Shown here: positions 1 to 11,712 of the stretch, piece after piece | How positions within the stretch are numbered: position 1 is the first letter of the stretch | Layout of the letters: each line of letters begins with the position of its first letter | Assembly: GCA_024803745.1 (NCBI GenBank) | Contig: JANJXV010000192.1 | Location: 1,488,001 to 1,552,000, forward strand | Source: Megascapheus bottae | Lineage: Eukaryota; Chordata; Mammalia; Rodentia; Geomyidae | Length of the DNA: 64,000 nt | Direction of reading: 5' to 3' | Translations under genes and position numbers: made by a program | Notes under the pieces: model-generated | What the model saw: only the letters and a program-made list of their open reading frames with translations | What the model was told of the DNA's origin: nothing | The model's database searches: none

Positions 1-181
1 CAGATCATCTTTGCCTGAGCTCTGTCTTTAGGGAGCCAGAAGAAATGATCTATTTCCAACTTGTTATGCAACCTGTCCTCTCCAAACTGGAGATAAAAAA
101 CGGGGAAGAGTGCTATAAACTTAGGAGCCTTGAGCTGCAGTTCATATTGACAAAAGCAACTTATTTAGAAATAATTCATGA

Positions 182-418
182 GCTGGGAGCTGGTGGCTCA
201 CACCTGTAATCCTAGCTACTCAGGAGGCTGAGATCTGAGGATTGCTGTTTGAAGCCAGCCCAGACCCCCCCCCCAAAAAAATAGTCTGTGAGACGCTTAT
301 CTCCAAGACAGCTGGATGTGGCTCCATAGCGCAGGTGGCAGAGCACTAGCCTTGAGAGAAGCTGAGAGATAGCACCTAGGCCCAGAGTTCAAGCCCTAGG
401 ACTAACAAAAATCAAAAT
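182..418 (+). mobile_element. composite SINE (7SL/B1-like head, ID/tRNA-like tail)
   Basis: The head resembles Alu/B1, with the words CACACCTGTAATCC and ACTCAGGAGGCTGAG. The second half carries an ID-type unit with a degenerate box A and a box B-like AGTTCAAGCCC. A C-run and an A-run separate parts of the head. The element ends in an A-rich stretch. The same architecture recurs at 6667, 14013, 19456, 56674, 58117 and 63783. Confidence 0.85.
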
Positions 419-577
419 TATCGGTGTAAATCATTGCACAGAGAGATTTCCTAGCTATGTTTCCATATATGCATAGTTTGAGAAGATTTACATTTCTATG
501 ATTTTTAAACAGATTTTAGCAGATATCATTATGCTCTTTTGGTCTCTTATCTCCTTTTAACCACTGAAAAACTAAAA

Positions 578-645
578 GTTGCACTGTGGCTTAAGGTGGT
601 AGAGTGCTAACCTTGAGCAAAAACAGCCCAAGGACAGTGTCCAAA
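578..645 (+). mobile_element. ID-like SINE fragment
   Basis: The fragment reads as CACTGTGGCTTAAGGTGGTAG followed by GAGTGCTAACCTTGAGCAAA and an AAGGACAGTG word. This is the tRNA-like half of the local SINEs. The distal box B part is lost. Confidence 0.7.
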
Positions 646-1585
646 TTTAAAACAAAATTTTATAAATCCTAAAATCCAGATTTTGAAATATTTTTTCTAT
701 AAAATTGATCACTTTTGTCTAAGATAAACTTGTGAATTTTATAAGAACAACACTGTCTTTAAAAGACTTTAAATTGAAATGCCTGTTCTTTCCTTCCAGT
801 ATGTTCATGAGGTTTGGTGATTCTATGAAGGATTAAAATGAGATTTCTATTCTATTACAACAGCTCACTTATAGACATAGATTTGTGTTTATGCTGTACT
901 AAAAGTAACTCAGCAAAATCAACATTAAATACAGAAAAATTTTATTAGTAGTTGGGTATCAAGAGTAGACTTGCATATAGTTAATTGGTATGAACTTACT
1001 AACTGGTTTAACTAATCAATAGTTTCTCCTCACATGCTAAAAACAATTAACATGTAGATTCATTCATATGAATGTAAATAATGCTTACTTCTTAATTTCA
1101 AGTTGTTGAGGCGTACTAAAGTACTGTCTTAAAATGTAAGACATACTACAGTGGTGGTATAAAGTCAGGAATCTTCTAAGCCATATATATTTTATCATAT
1201 TTCAATTAACATGACTTAATATATTTGCTCAGTGTCATAGGGTTTTCCTGTTTGCCTATAACTAAGCATGAAAGAATTTGATTTTAAAATCAATGCATTT
1301 TTATTTCTCTGTTTCACTCACACGCAGTCTCATCAAATGGCTTCATGTAGCCAATTTCACATCTAGTAAATAATAGAATACGATTCCATGCAGTTTGATT
1401 TGAATCTTCAGACTTTGCATTCTTTTGGTGTTCTATATCCTTGCGTTAGCAATTAGCTTGACATTATTTTCAGCTGCACTGCTTAAGCTCAGCACTTGAA
1501 TCACGCCAATGTGCTACCTTTCTAAGTTGAATTTTCCCATCATAGATCGCAATGCCATAGCAATTTCCTGAGTGCTCATTTCTAG

Positions 1586-2550
<965 letters not shown>

Positions 2551-2559
2551 CCTAAAGTA

Positions 2560-3490
2560 TTGTCGTTTATTTTGTGTATTTGTGCTATATAACAGAAAAC
2601 ATGAATGTGATTTTAAGGATTTGGGTTTGGAATTGTATTTTGGTTTGTTCACCCCTAGGATCCCTGTGATCTTATCCTCCATCTCCATTTCACTTTCCCT
2701 TGTTGCTTCCCATCACCCATGGCTGCCTCCTAGCACTATAATACCACCAACTTAATAGTATTCTCTTAATTTTACAAATGAAGATTATAATCTTCAAAAC
2801 TGATGAAAAGATGTCTAAATCCTACAGTTACTGAGTAGAGACTATACAACTGCTCTAAGATTAGTCAATACCAAAGCCTACATCCTCTCCTCTAGAATAG
2901 CAATTTGATAGGCATTATTACATCTCCCTTTCAAATTAGACAGTTTAAGTTCTCTTCAATTATTTTAGCATACTTAATGCATTTTAAGGAAATTTTGTCC
3001 CAAAGGTGCCTGTCTTGTTTGTTGCCTGTCAGGCATAGAAGGAGATTGGTCTGTGTTCAGAGAGGCACATCTGACTTGAAGCAGTTTACGGTTGATTTGA
3101 AATTCCCTTGAAAAACTAGTGCACCAATTCATAAAGCATGGAGCGCCATGACAGGCACTCACCAGTAGGACTGAGTAAAAACTAACAACAGCTTGAAGAA
3201 ATCAATAAAAAGACAGAAACAAACCCCACCCCACTATGTTCCATTTCTAAAAGCAGGCAGCATACTAGTGAAATTTAGTAATTGCTGCTTTATCTACTGA
3301 AGTATGAAGGTGTGTACACTCACCTATTTTTATTCTGCTTTTGGTTGGATCTTATCAATGGAAGATAACTGCAAAAGTTTTTCATGTAATGATCTGCAGT
3401 GACTCCGGCAGAAGACAGGAGAGGATGGCTGCAGCTTCTCAGGTCCAGTCATTAGTAATACAATATTGAGGGCACAATTTCCTTCCCAGA
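2560..3490. other. intergenic, no recognisable feature
   Basis: This is unique-looking sequence after the GABRG2 end. The short open frames have no recognisable domains. I see no clear repeat in it. Confidence 0.5.
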
Positions 3491-3491
3491 G

Positions 3492-3530
3492 GAAATAAAT
3501 AAATGAATAAATAAATAAATAAATAAATAA
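3492..3530. repeat. simple repeat (AAAT)n
   Basis: This is a run of about nine AAAT/ATAA tetramer units with one G substitution near the left end. Confidence 0.95.
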
Positions 3531-3902
3531 GACCCTGGCTACTCAGAAGTAGAAAAACTCCTCTACCAAATCCTTAGAGTGTGCCTATCTATCCCATAAG
3601 CCATTTAGATAAATGAGCACTGCAGGATTTATTTTGTTTTTGGTGTGGTTGTAGTTGTTCATCTAAGGTCTTTGGGAGAGTTTAAAGAATATGATGCTAG
3701 GGTTTTTCAGTAAGATGCAATCCTATAGACATAAAATGAATGGAAAAAATTTATACTGAATTTTCTCAAAGACAGCCCTCATCTAATACTACTTTAGTTT
3801 CTGAAAGGAGAAGTGCCAGGAGACTATGACTATGGGAACCCATCAGGAATACCAGAAAAAATTTTATCAATAAATGTGGGATTGTAATGTGGGAGAGAAC
3901 CA

Positions 3903-3965
3903 GCCAGCCTTGAGCCAAAATGTTAAGGAATAGCATCAGGGACTGAGTTCGGGCCCCAGGCATTG
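3903..3965 (+). mobile_element. degenerate ID-like SINE fragment
   Basis: CCAGCCTTGAGCCAAAA is followed by CAGGGACTGAGTTCGGGCCCC. This matches the box B half of the local tRNA-like SINE unit. The 5' half is not recognisable. Confidence 0.55.
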
Positions 3966-4490
3966 GTGCATATACAAATATGCACATATAATTTCAAAGA
4001 CAATATAAAATACATTAGGATTTCACAATATTCAAAACAATCCTCCAGAAAGGTCACTCCCACAGTGACAGTTACTGGCAAATTTGACAACTACCATCAC
4101 CAATTAGAGTGTCTTCCCCCTGGGAGTCTGCCCCTGTTTTATTCTAGATGTGCAATTTGGCCTCTATCTGTCACAGACCTCCTCTTGGTAGGGCACAATA
4201 AGGAAACCAACACTGTTGCTTAATGTTTTCAGCCATAGGAAATTTCAATCCACAGCCATCTCATCCATTGGTGTTAATTACTCTTCCCTCTTCCCGGAGC
4301 CCAAATTGGGAAGACAATGCCCACAGGTCACTGAAGTGCAAGACCAGGTCAACAGGAGTTTGCAAATGGCACATTCAGCAAACCCATCAATGTAAGAGTG
4401 TGCACACAAATTATTACAGCAAAGTAGGCCCGGTCCCTGGCAAAAAATAAATTAAGAGAAAAGAAAAAGAATAAAGGCCTCCCTTTCTTT

Positions 4491-5396
4491 GCTTTTTTCA
4501 TGTATTTTTATTGTAATTAATAGAGGGGTTATATTATATTCACCAGATAGAGGGTGCATTACTTCACAAACATTGATACCCTTTCTCATGTCTTGGTCCC
4601 CATTTCCCTTCCCCCACCCCCACCCCTCATCTTGTTTTCCCCCCTTTCCTATCCGATTTCAAATAACCAAATAAACACATATACAATATATCAGATAACA
4701 AGGTGAAATACTGTAACAAAATGAGATAGCCAAGAGACAGCAAAAGAGATGAGAGATAACATAGTACATTAAGGACAACAATCACTCATTATATGGCTTT
4801 TGTTTCTATATCCTGGAGGTCTTTTCATTTAATATCATACTATATGGCCTTATGTATCTAGGTTTTATTCCATTGTAAATCTCTGCTAGGACAGCTCAGT
4901 GTTTTTACTGATTATGAAACCATTGAGCCTATGTTCCTTTGTGTCTGGCTTACTTCACTTAATATGATTTTTTCTAAGTCTTTCCAGAACCTTACAAATG
5001 GGGCGATGTCGTTCTTTCTGACAGCAGCATAGAATTCCATTGTGTATAAATACCACACCTTGTTGATCCACTCATCAACTGAGGGGCATCTGGGTTGGTT
5101 CCATATCTTTGCTATGGTAAATTGTGCTGCAATGAACATCACTGTGGAAGTGGATTTAGTATATTCTTGTTTCTGGACAATTGGGTAAATGCCAAGTAGT
5201 GGAATTGCTGGGTTATAGGGGAGCTCTATGTTTAGTGTTCTGAGGAACTGCCATACTGCTTTCCATGGTGGTTGAATGAGTTTGCACTCCCACCAACATT
5301 GTAGTAGTGATCCCTCCTGGCCACATCCTCTCCAGCATCTGTTGTTAGTAGATTTCTTGATCATGGCCATTCTAACTGGAGTGAGGTGGAATCTTA
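4491..5396 (-). mobile_element. L1 LINE 3' end (ORF2 C-terminus plus 3' UTR)
   Basis: Read on the minus strand, this is the 3' end of an L1. It starts on the + strand with the reverse of the poly(A)/AATAAAA tail and then a C-rich tract, the complement of the G-rich 3' UTR tract. An ORF2 C-terminal remnant follows at 4912-5370, with recognisable words GCGQEGSLLQCWWECKLIQP, NPAIPLLGIYP and FYAAVRKNDIAPF. ORF2p is the endonuclease/reverse transcriptase of L1. This remnant lacks both catalytic domains and is dead. Confidence 0.93.
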
Positions 5397-5535
5397 GATT
5401 CCCTTTGGATCCTCTTTATGCTTGCTTCTTGCCTTATTACTCTGGGTAGGAATTCTAATACTATGTTTTTAGCGGAGTGGAGAGAGTGGGCATGCTTGTC
5501 TCGTTCCTGATTTTAGAGGGAATAAGGGCCTCTCT
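5397..5535 (-). mobile_element. L1 ORF2 fragment (reverse-transcriptase region), decayed
   Basis: Translated on the minus strand, this stretch aligns with the L1 ORF2 RT region around the PLSPLLFNIV segment, but carries stops and substitutions. It abuts the C-terminal fragment at 4491-5396 in the same orientation. The ORF2 part between them is missing, so one L1 with an internal deletion is likely. Confidence 0.65.
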
Positions 5536-6083
5536 TTCTCAGCAGATTGCTGAAATTCCACTATATTTTTAAGATGAGGAAAAGTGAAAGATGAGGAAAA
5601 GCAGAAATGATCTCTCTCTCTTCAGCTATAAGTACTCTCTTCCTTTCCCTTAAAGTTTCTACCTGTAGATCTCCCAGAACTAAACAAGAAAAGGAGCAGG
5701 GATACTAGCAAGGCATTGAGTCAGAGCAACAACCTGGAAGGAAGACAAGCTTCAGAGGACTTCCCCTAGCCAAGAGCAGCACCCCATTCTCCAGCAAGTA
5801 GCTCCCCTGGAGAGGGACATCCAAGGCCTCATTGCTTTCCAAGGCAGATACAAATCAAGATTCCTACTAAAAATTCTCCCATTTTTCAAGTGGTAGCTTA
5901 AATATTATAAAGATGCAATAAATAAACCAACTTAAATGCTGCTGGAGAACAAGCAAATAAGTATATTCAAAAATTACTTGTGTCTACTTCAGTTTAGTCT
6001 TCATAATTCTCCACCTTGATTTTTTTAATCAGGACAAAAAGCAGCTATTTTAGAGACATTAAAAGGATTACATGAATAAAGTA
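5536..6083. other. intergenic, no recognisable feature
   Basis: There is no open frame, repeat or motif that I can assign in this stretch. Confidence 0.45.
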
Positions 6084-6280
6084 CTTTTTTTGCCAGTCCT
6101 GGGCTTAAGCTCAGGGCCTGAGCACTGTCCTTGGATTTTTGTCAAGGCTAGAGCTCTACCACTTGAGCCTCAGCACCACTTCTGGCTTTTTTTTTAAGTA
6201 TGTGGTACCAAGGAATCGAACCCAGGTCTTCGTGCATGCTAGGCAAGCACTCTACCACTAGGCCAAACTCCCAGCCCCGA
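6084..6280 (-). mobile_element. dimeric ID-like SINE
   Basis: On the minus strand, two tRNA-like units are joined. The first contains GGCCTAGTGGTAGAGTGCTT and CCTGGGTTCGATTCC (box B). The second contains CTCAAGTGGTAGAGCTCTAG. A T-run at the + strand left end is the element's A-tail. Confidence 0.9.
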
Positions 6281-6666
6281 ATAAAGTACTTTTGATTATA
6301 CATTGTACAATATACATTGTAAATGACTACTAGATATCTGCTAATACACAGTTAAGTAGGAATTTAATTTTAGCTTACCCCAAGGCCTACCCTTTACCAA
6401 TTCAACATTATCATTCCTTCAACAAAGCCCTATTTTAGAGTTTTTATCATAAGTCCCTGATTGATCCAAGGGTTAACTGGCATATTTGGAAAGCTAAACA
6501 TTGGTTAAGTGTTATTTTTCACCTATAAAAGAACATCTAATTCAAAGTGAAATGTATTAGCTCATGTATCTAAAACACTTGACCATGGCACCAAAAGTTC
6601 TGTGTGTGTTTATCTTTATGTGTGAAGTTGGTTTTCTGTTGATATTATTTGGGATTTTTGTTGTTG

Positions 6667-6899
6667 TTTTGTCAGTTGTGGGACTTGAACTCAGGGCTTG
6701 GGGGCTGTCCTTGAGCCTCTTTGTGCTCAAGGCTAAAGCTCTACCACTTGAGCCACAGCATTATTTCCAGTTTTGGAGTGGTTAACTGGTGGTAAAAATC
6801 TCATGGGGACTTTTCTGCATGGGCTGGTTTTGACCCACAATCCTCAGATCTCAGCCTCTTTTGTAGCAAGGATTAGAAGAGTGAGCCACCCATGCCCAG
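6667..6899 (-). mobile_element. composite SINE (7SL-like head, ID-like tail)
   Basis: On the + strand the ID unit comes first (TTGAACTCAGGGCTTGG, TACCACTTGAGCCACAGC). The reversed B1-like head follows (CTCAGATCTCAGCCTC, GTGAGCCACCCATGCCC). The short open frames across it are chance. Confidence 0.85.
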
Positions 6900-7189
6900 A
6901 TTTGTGTGTGACTTTTCCCTACTTCCCTCCATCTTCCAAGATATTTATAGATCTACGAAGCTTTCCTCATTCACATTCAGTGGGGAAAAAGTCACCTTTT
7001 CTCCAGAATTTCGAGCAAAGTGCATCTTACTCAGATTGGACCAATTTAGATGACATAGAAACAGGGTGGCTGGCCTGAATAATCTCTTGCATACAGTTTC
7101 AGATAATACATAAATATCTATAGAAAGTGTAGTAAATCAAAATGGAACTCACTCTTCAGTAAAATCCATGGGTTCAGATGACTACCCTT

Positions 7190-7325
7190 ACTGGGTGCTG
7201 GAAACACGTCTACAATCTTAGCTATTCAGGAAGCTACTCGGGAAGCTAAGTCCTACAGCATTGTAGTTTGAGGCCAGCTTAGGTAAAAAGTCCATGAGAC
7301 TATCGCTTCAAAATAACAAAAATCA
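7190..7325 (+). mobile_element. 7SL/B1-like SINE head
   Basis: The sequence resembles a B1 head: CTGGGTGCTGG, a degenerate CCTGTAATCC word, GCTATTCAGGAAGCTACTCG and CCATGAGACT. The copy is divergent and the ID half is absent or unrecognisable. Confidence 0.65.
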
Positions 7326-7529
7326 GGACTGGAGGATGGAGTGTTCTGCCTACAAAGCAAGCCAAATGAGGACAAGACTGTTGTAGGGAAAAGTTAAGAG
7401 TGTTAACCTTAGCTGCTAAGTATAAATTAATTTTCCACCTTTATTTTTAAAGGTAGTAATCTAAGAACAAAAGTTATTTCAACTTTAATGCAGCACAACA
7501 AAAAATATAAAACAAATAAAAACTGAACT

Positions 7530-7690
7530 ATGAATTTATGGATAGGGATGGGAGGGGAAAATGAAAGAGGGCAAAGGAAGGGATGATACTAATCAAGAAG
7601 CACTGTACTCATAACCTGACTTACAAAATTGTAAGCCTTTTATACAACTACTTAATAAGAAAAATAAAAAATACAAGAAATGAACAAGAA
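7530..7690 (+). mobile_element. old L1 3' end (3' UTR)
   Basis: A purine-rich block (GGGATGGGAGGGGAAAATGA) is followed by a stretch resembling old rodent L1 tails, with TTGTAAGCC and TACAACTACTTAATA, and an A-rich end. No ORF2 part is present. Confidence 0.5.
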
Positions 7691-7694
7691 AAGA

Positions 7695-8900
7695 ATCAGT
7701 TTATTACCACTTGTGCTGCTTATTAAAGTCTGCCAATGTGAAAAGCAGGTATGATGATAAGGTCTTGTCTGACTTGAACTTTTAAAGGTGTAGTGGTGTT
7801 TTCACAGTTTTTCAGTGTAGCAACACAGCATATAAGAACATACATTTGATGTTTTAGGGATGTAAGCTGGTTCTGGGCAGAGGAGAGCAAGAGCTGGGGC
7901 CAGGTACACTGTTTGTACATAGCTGCATACTGTTTAGGTATGAAAAAGGAGGTTTCTGGACTTTTATGGACTTCTACAAATTGATGTTTTTTTCTTTATC
8001 ACTTCTTCTAATTTGAAGTTGAATTCCAGGTTTTGGTACCAGTTTATAAGGTAAATCCTTCCTACCAGCCAGAAGGGAACTTGAAGTATTTATTGATAGT
8101 CTTTCTCTCCAGTGTAGCTTGACTTCGGTCTGTCCAATTTATGTCACACATTTTGTTTGTTTGCACTGTTGCAATGTATCTTAACAGTCTTGTGGCACAG
8201 GGTTGGGGAGTGCTGTCCTTTCTCTTGCCCCAGGTGGTTCTGTTAGTGCTTTATTGTACTGATCTAACCTCATAAACACAATCACCTAAATGGAGGTTGT
8301 GACTGTGCCACCTTTTTGCTTGGTTTTCGACCATGCTGCTATAGATAGTCAGGTGTGGTGCGGTTCAGCTTGGTTCTGAGGGTGAGTGGCTCTGCAGTCA
8401 TTTGCATTGGGCGTTAGCCAGATCCTGGTCTGCTCACTGTTACCTACTTTTTACAGGCATCATAATAAAAGCTACTTCTTTGGGGAAAAAGAGACTTATT
8501 TAATGTAATTTAAAGACTTTTCCAATAGAAAATGAAAACTATTAAATAATATCTATTTTTTAGCTTTCAGCAATTGTGATGGTGCTTTGTAGTGGTGTCT
8601 GCTGGAAGTATACTGCCATTGTAGGGAGTCTCGTTTTAACCTCAACAAGAAAGAACCTTGCTTGTCAGCTGCTCTAGATCTCTAAACAATGTTAGCAGTG
8701 GTAAATTCTATAGGAGGGTTTATTCTGAGCCATTCACTTCCTGTAAGGGGAAAATGGGTGGGTTACCACATTACCATTTAAGTAGGGTGGGCAGTGGGTG
8801 GAGGGTTGGAAATTTGTTTTGAGAAATAAAAACTATGAAACACTTTTGTACACAACTGATTTTTTAAAAAATAAGCACATTTTTAAAGAAAAAAAAAGAA
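7695..8900 (+). pseudogene. possible retrocopied 3' UTR of an unidentified gene
   Basis: This 1.2-kb block differs in style from its surroundings: it is less AT-rich with GT-rich words, has no internal SINE, and has no long open frame. Near its right end is AATAAA (8824-8829), and within about 70 bases an A-rich tail (8886-8903). That is the layout of a reverse-transcribed mRNA 3' end. I do not recognise the parent gene. It could instead be an unusual stretch of unique DNA. Confidence 0.3.
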
Positions 8901-8904
8901 ACAT

Positions 8905-9555
8905 AAAACAATGTTATCATAACAGTCAGTAGAAAAACTGCTGCCCTCTGGCAATACAAAATCCATTACCACCAAATAAATATTTGAAAGTATTACAGGA
9001 CCACTACCAAAGTATTTTTATAAACTATGATTTTAAATCTCAATACTCTTATGCTTATTTGTGTTTTTGATTAGCCACTTATGAATTCTAATGATAAAAG
9101 GTCATAGAGAATGTTGACATCCACAAAATAAAATTAACATTAAATATTAGAGAACTTCTTTGAATAATGAATTGTTTGAATAACAAGGTTTGCTTTAATT
9201 AGCATTTTCTGGTGTGTATTTATTTATATCTGGACAAGGGAATAAATTACAATGCAAATTATTGAATCACTTCTCTGTAAAGTTTAGAGAAAGGGTAAAC
9301 AAGCACCTTAAATAACTAGATAAAAAAATGATAACTAGCTTTCATATAATGACCGTATCCTACATTGAAAGTACATATAAAATTATAAAATTATATACAC
9401 CTGTGCCAAAAACAAAAAAAGACAACATAAGCCAGTGCTCCAAAAAAATCCTTGCATATACAACTTTAGGTACTGATAGCCTCTTTTACATAGAAATTAA
9501 ACAGCAACAGTCTATAAAATCTATAAAGTCCTTTAAAAAGTGTATTCAATGACCT
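8905..9555. other. AT-rich intergenic, no recognisable feature
   Basis: Strongly AT-rich unique sequence. The short frame at 9328-9552 has no domain and looks accidental. Confidence 0.45.
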
Positions 9556-9559
9556 CTGT

Positions 9560-9960
9560 CTCCCTGAACTGGTCATCTTCACTCTGTCATTACTTTTACC
9601 ATCTCCTCCATTCTTACAGCTTCTATTCCAATATCCATGCTCGAAATGACTCAGAATTCCTCAACAAGCCTCCCCCTCAGACCTCTTCATTTGCTAGTTT
9701 CTCCTGCTTGGATTGGAATTTTCTTCATGCCCTTCTCTCCTACTTCCTTCTGTTTTTTACCTAAATATTACATCCATGGTAAGTCCTTCTCTGACTACCC
9801 ACGTGAAACAAATAAAATAACTTCCCCAATACCATTTCTTACTTTTTACCAGAACATTAATCACCATAAAACATTCTTGCTATTCACTAGCTTGTTTAAT
9901 TTGTTTATAGCCCTACTTCAAACAAAAATGAGATTGATAATGGTAACAATACGTTTTCAT
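9560..9960 (+). mobile_element. L2 LINE 3' region
   Basis: The order of words follows the L2 3' region: GCTTGGATTGGAATTTTCTT, then CTTCTCTGACTACCC, then a pyrimidine-rich part with TATAGCCCTACTTCA. Divergence is high, as expected for this ancient family. The overlapping open frames at 9540-9969 are chance frames in it. Confidence 0.55.
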
Positions 9961-9969
9961 TCCCAGTAA

Positions 9970-11560
9970 CTAATACCACATCTTATACACAGTTTCTCAT
10001 GAAATGAATTAGAAATGAACAATTTTAAGACTTTTGCTAGATTAACATCCCTAAAGAGTTATGCAATTTTTATTCTCCCATAGTATATAAAAATAATCAT
10101 AACTATTTCTCTACCTTTTCACCAATACTGGACATTATCAACATTTTCACAAATCATAAATTTTCAAAACAAAAAAGATTTTGTCAATTCAACAGTCAAA
10201 CCCTAATTTATAACCTGTGTGTATATAGATATTACATATCGGCCTATACACACACACATATACATATATTTAATTTATTGGGATATATTCCTAAGGGACA
10301 CATGATGCAGAATACAAACAGCAATAAAGTAGAGAATTAAAGTCATAGAGTTAGTGCTTTCCATAAGTCATGCCTGTGCTTTTGGTCTAGTGATTAAAAT
10401 GCAAATCAAAGACATCTTCCAGGGGACCTGACTAGGCAGCAATCCCTCAGGTTCACAAGAGTGTCTTTCAGACAGCACCATCCTTTGGTGAAATAAGCGG
10501 CTTTTCGGCAGGTCTGTAAGAGTATGAGGAAAATGAGAGGATCACTCATTATAACTGCCCTCCTGGAGTCCTTTCAAGAATATGCCTCCCTACAGACAAA
10601 GGGAATTCAAAGGCTAAGAGGCACTCCACTAAAATTTACAGGAGGCTTTGGCATAGATCCACATGAAAGATAAATACAGAAGTGCAAAGGATAAAAGATG
10701 TGTCCGGTTGACAATATCCTTCATGTGCTGTGGAAAGCAGTGGTTCTGAAGATGCAAATCCAGCCTGTTGAACAGACCTTGGCAATGACATTTTAAAAGA
10801 ACATCAGGAAACTAGACGACCTATAGGGAAAATGGCTTAGAATCCAAAATCAGAGAAGCTGAGCACTAAAGCAAAACATGTACTGCCTTCTAAACCTTAT
10901 TGTTCAAAGATCACTGCCATTTGTGGTGTAGAAATTACAAAGTTGAATCACTTCCAATAATTTCTGTGTTAACAAATGATGTATAACCAAAATTTATGGT
11001 ATCACAATATTCTGCTCTCCTTTCTAAGGGGTTCTTTCTCTCACATTTAACAGGATTTTACAAAGTAAAATAGATACTTTTCGGTAGTGCAAGCTAAAGA
11101 TTCCTGTAATTATCAAGTCTCCTGAAATCAGCCATATTTTCCAATGTAGAAGAGAGAATTTGAATTGGAAATATAGCCAATAAAAATATAAACTACTGGC
11201 AGACTACAGAAGAGTTGGATCATTTCAGAGATGCTGCCAGCAGATGGCAAATGCCATAGGAGATAATGCCAAAGTAATTACTTCTCAACCAGGAGCCAAG
11301 CAATGGATGTATGCTGGGAAATCATCACTATTTTCAGTGCAAAGAAAGAGAACTCTCTCTCTCTCTCTCTCTCTCTCTACTGGAAAAGCCAGCAATCAAA
11401 TCTTTAGAAATAAGGAGTGATCATGAGGATGAAAATATTCTATTGGAAGTAATAAAAATAGGAAAAGTATTGCAGATATGACTAGAATAAATTTATCAGT
11501 AAGTCAGTATTAATAATGCCTAGCTTTAATAGCATTCAACACATAAAAATGGCATAAACT
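9970..11560. other. intergenic, mostly unique sequence
   Basis: A short alternating purine-pyrimidine patch (TATACACACACACATATACA) lies near 10240-10265, and a (CT)n run is listed separately. No gene is seen. Confidence 0.45.
11353..11379. repeat. simple repeat (CT)n
   Basis: A pure run of about 13 CT dinucleotides. Confidence 0.95.
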
Positions 11561-11569
11561 TGATTTTAT

Positions 11570-11712
11570 TATAAATCTCATTGTACAGAAGAAGAGATTG
11601 GAAGATTATGAAATTAAGTTCTCTTCCCAAGGTCACACAATTTTTAAGAGCTAGAACAAAGAGCTGTAGACATTCTAATCACAGAGTCCTCACTCTTAAG
11701 CAGTACACTAAG
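11570..11712 (-). mobile_element. MIR SINE
   Basis: The core matches the reverse complement of MIR: an ATTGTACAG-AGAAG word, CTTCCCAAGGTCACACAA, then AGAGCTAG and a right part ending CTCTTAAGCAGTACACT. It is an ancient mammalian SINE. Confidence 0.82.

Noticed and set aside
4912..5370. A 152-residue minus-strand frame as a host gene
   Set aside because: The protein words are those of L1 ORF2p C-terminus, and the frame is embedded in an L1 with tail and 3' UTR.
6084..6280. tRNA gene suggested by A-box and B-box words
   Set aside because: The unit is dimeric, has an A-tail and recurs many times in the window. It is a tRNA-derived SINE without an intact cloverleaf.
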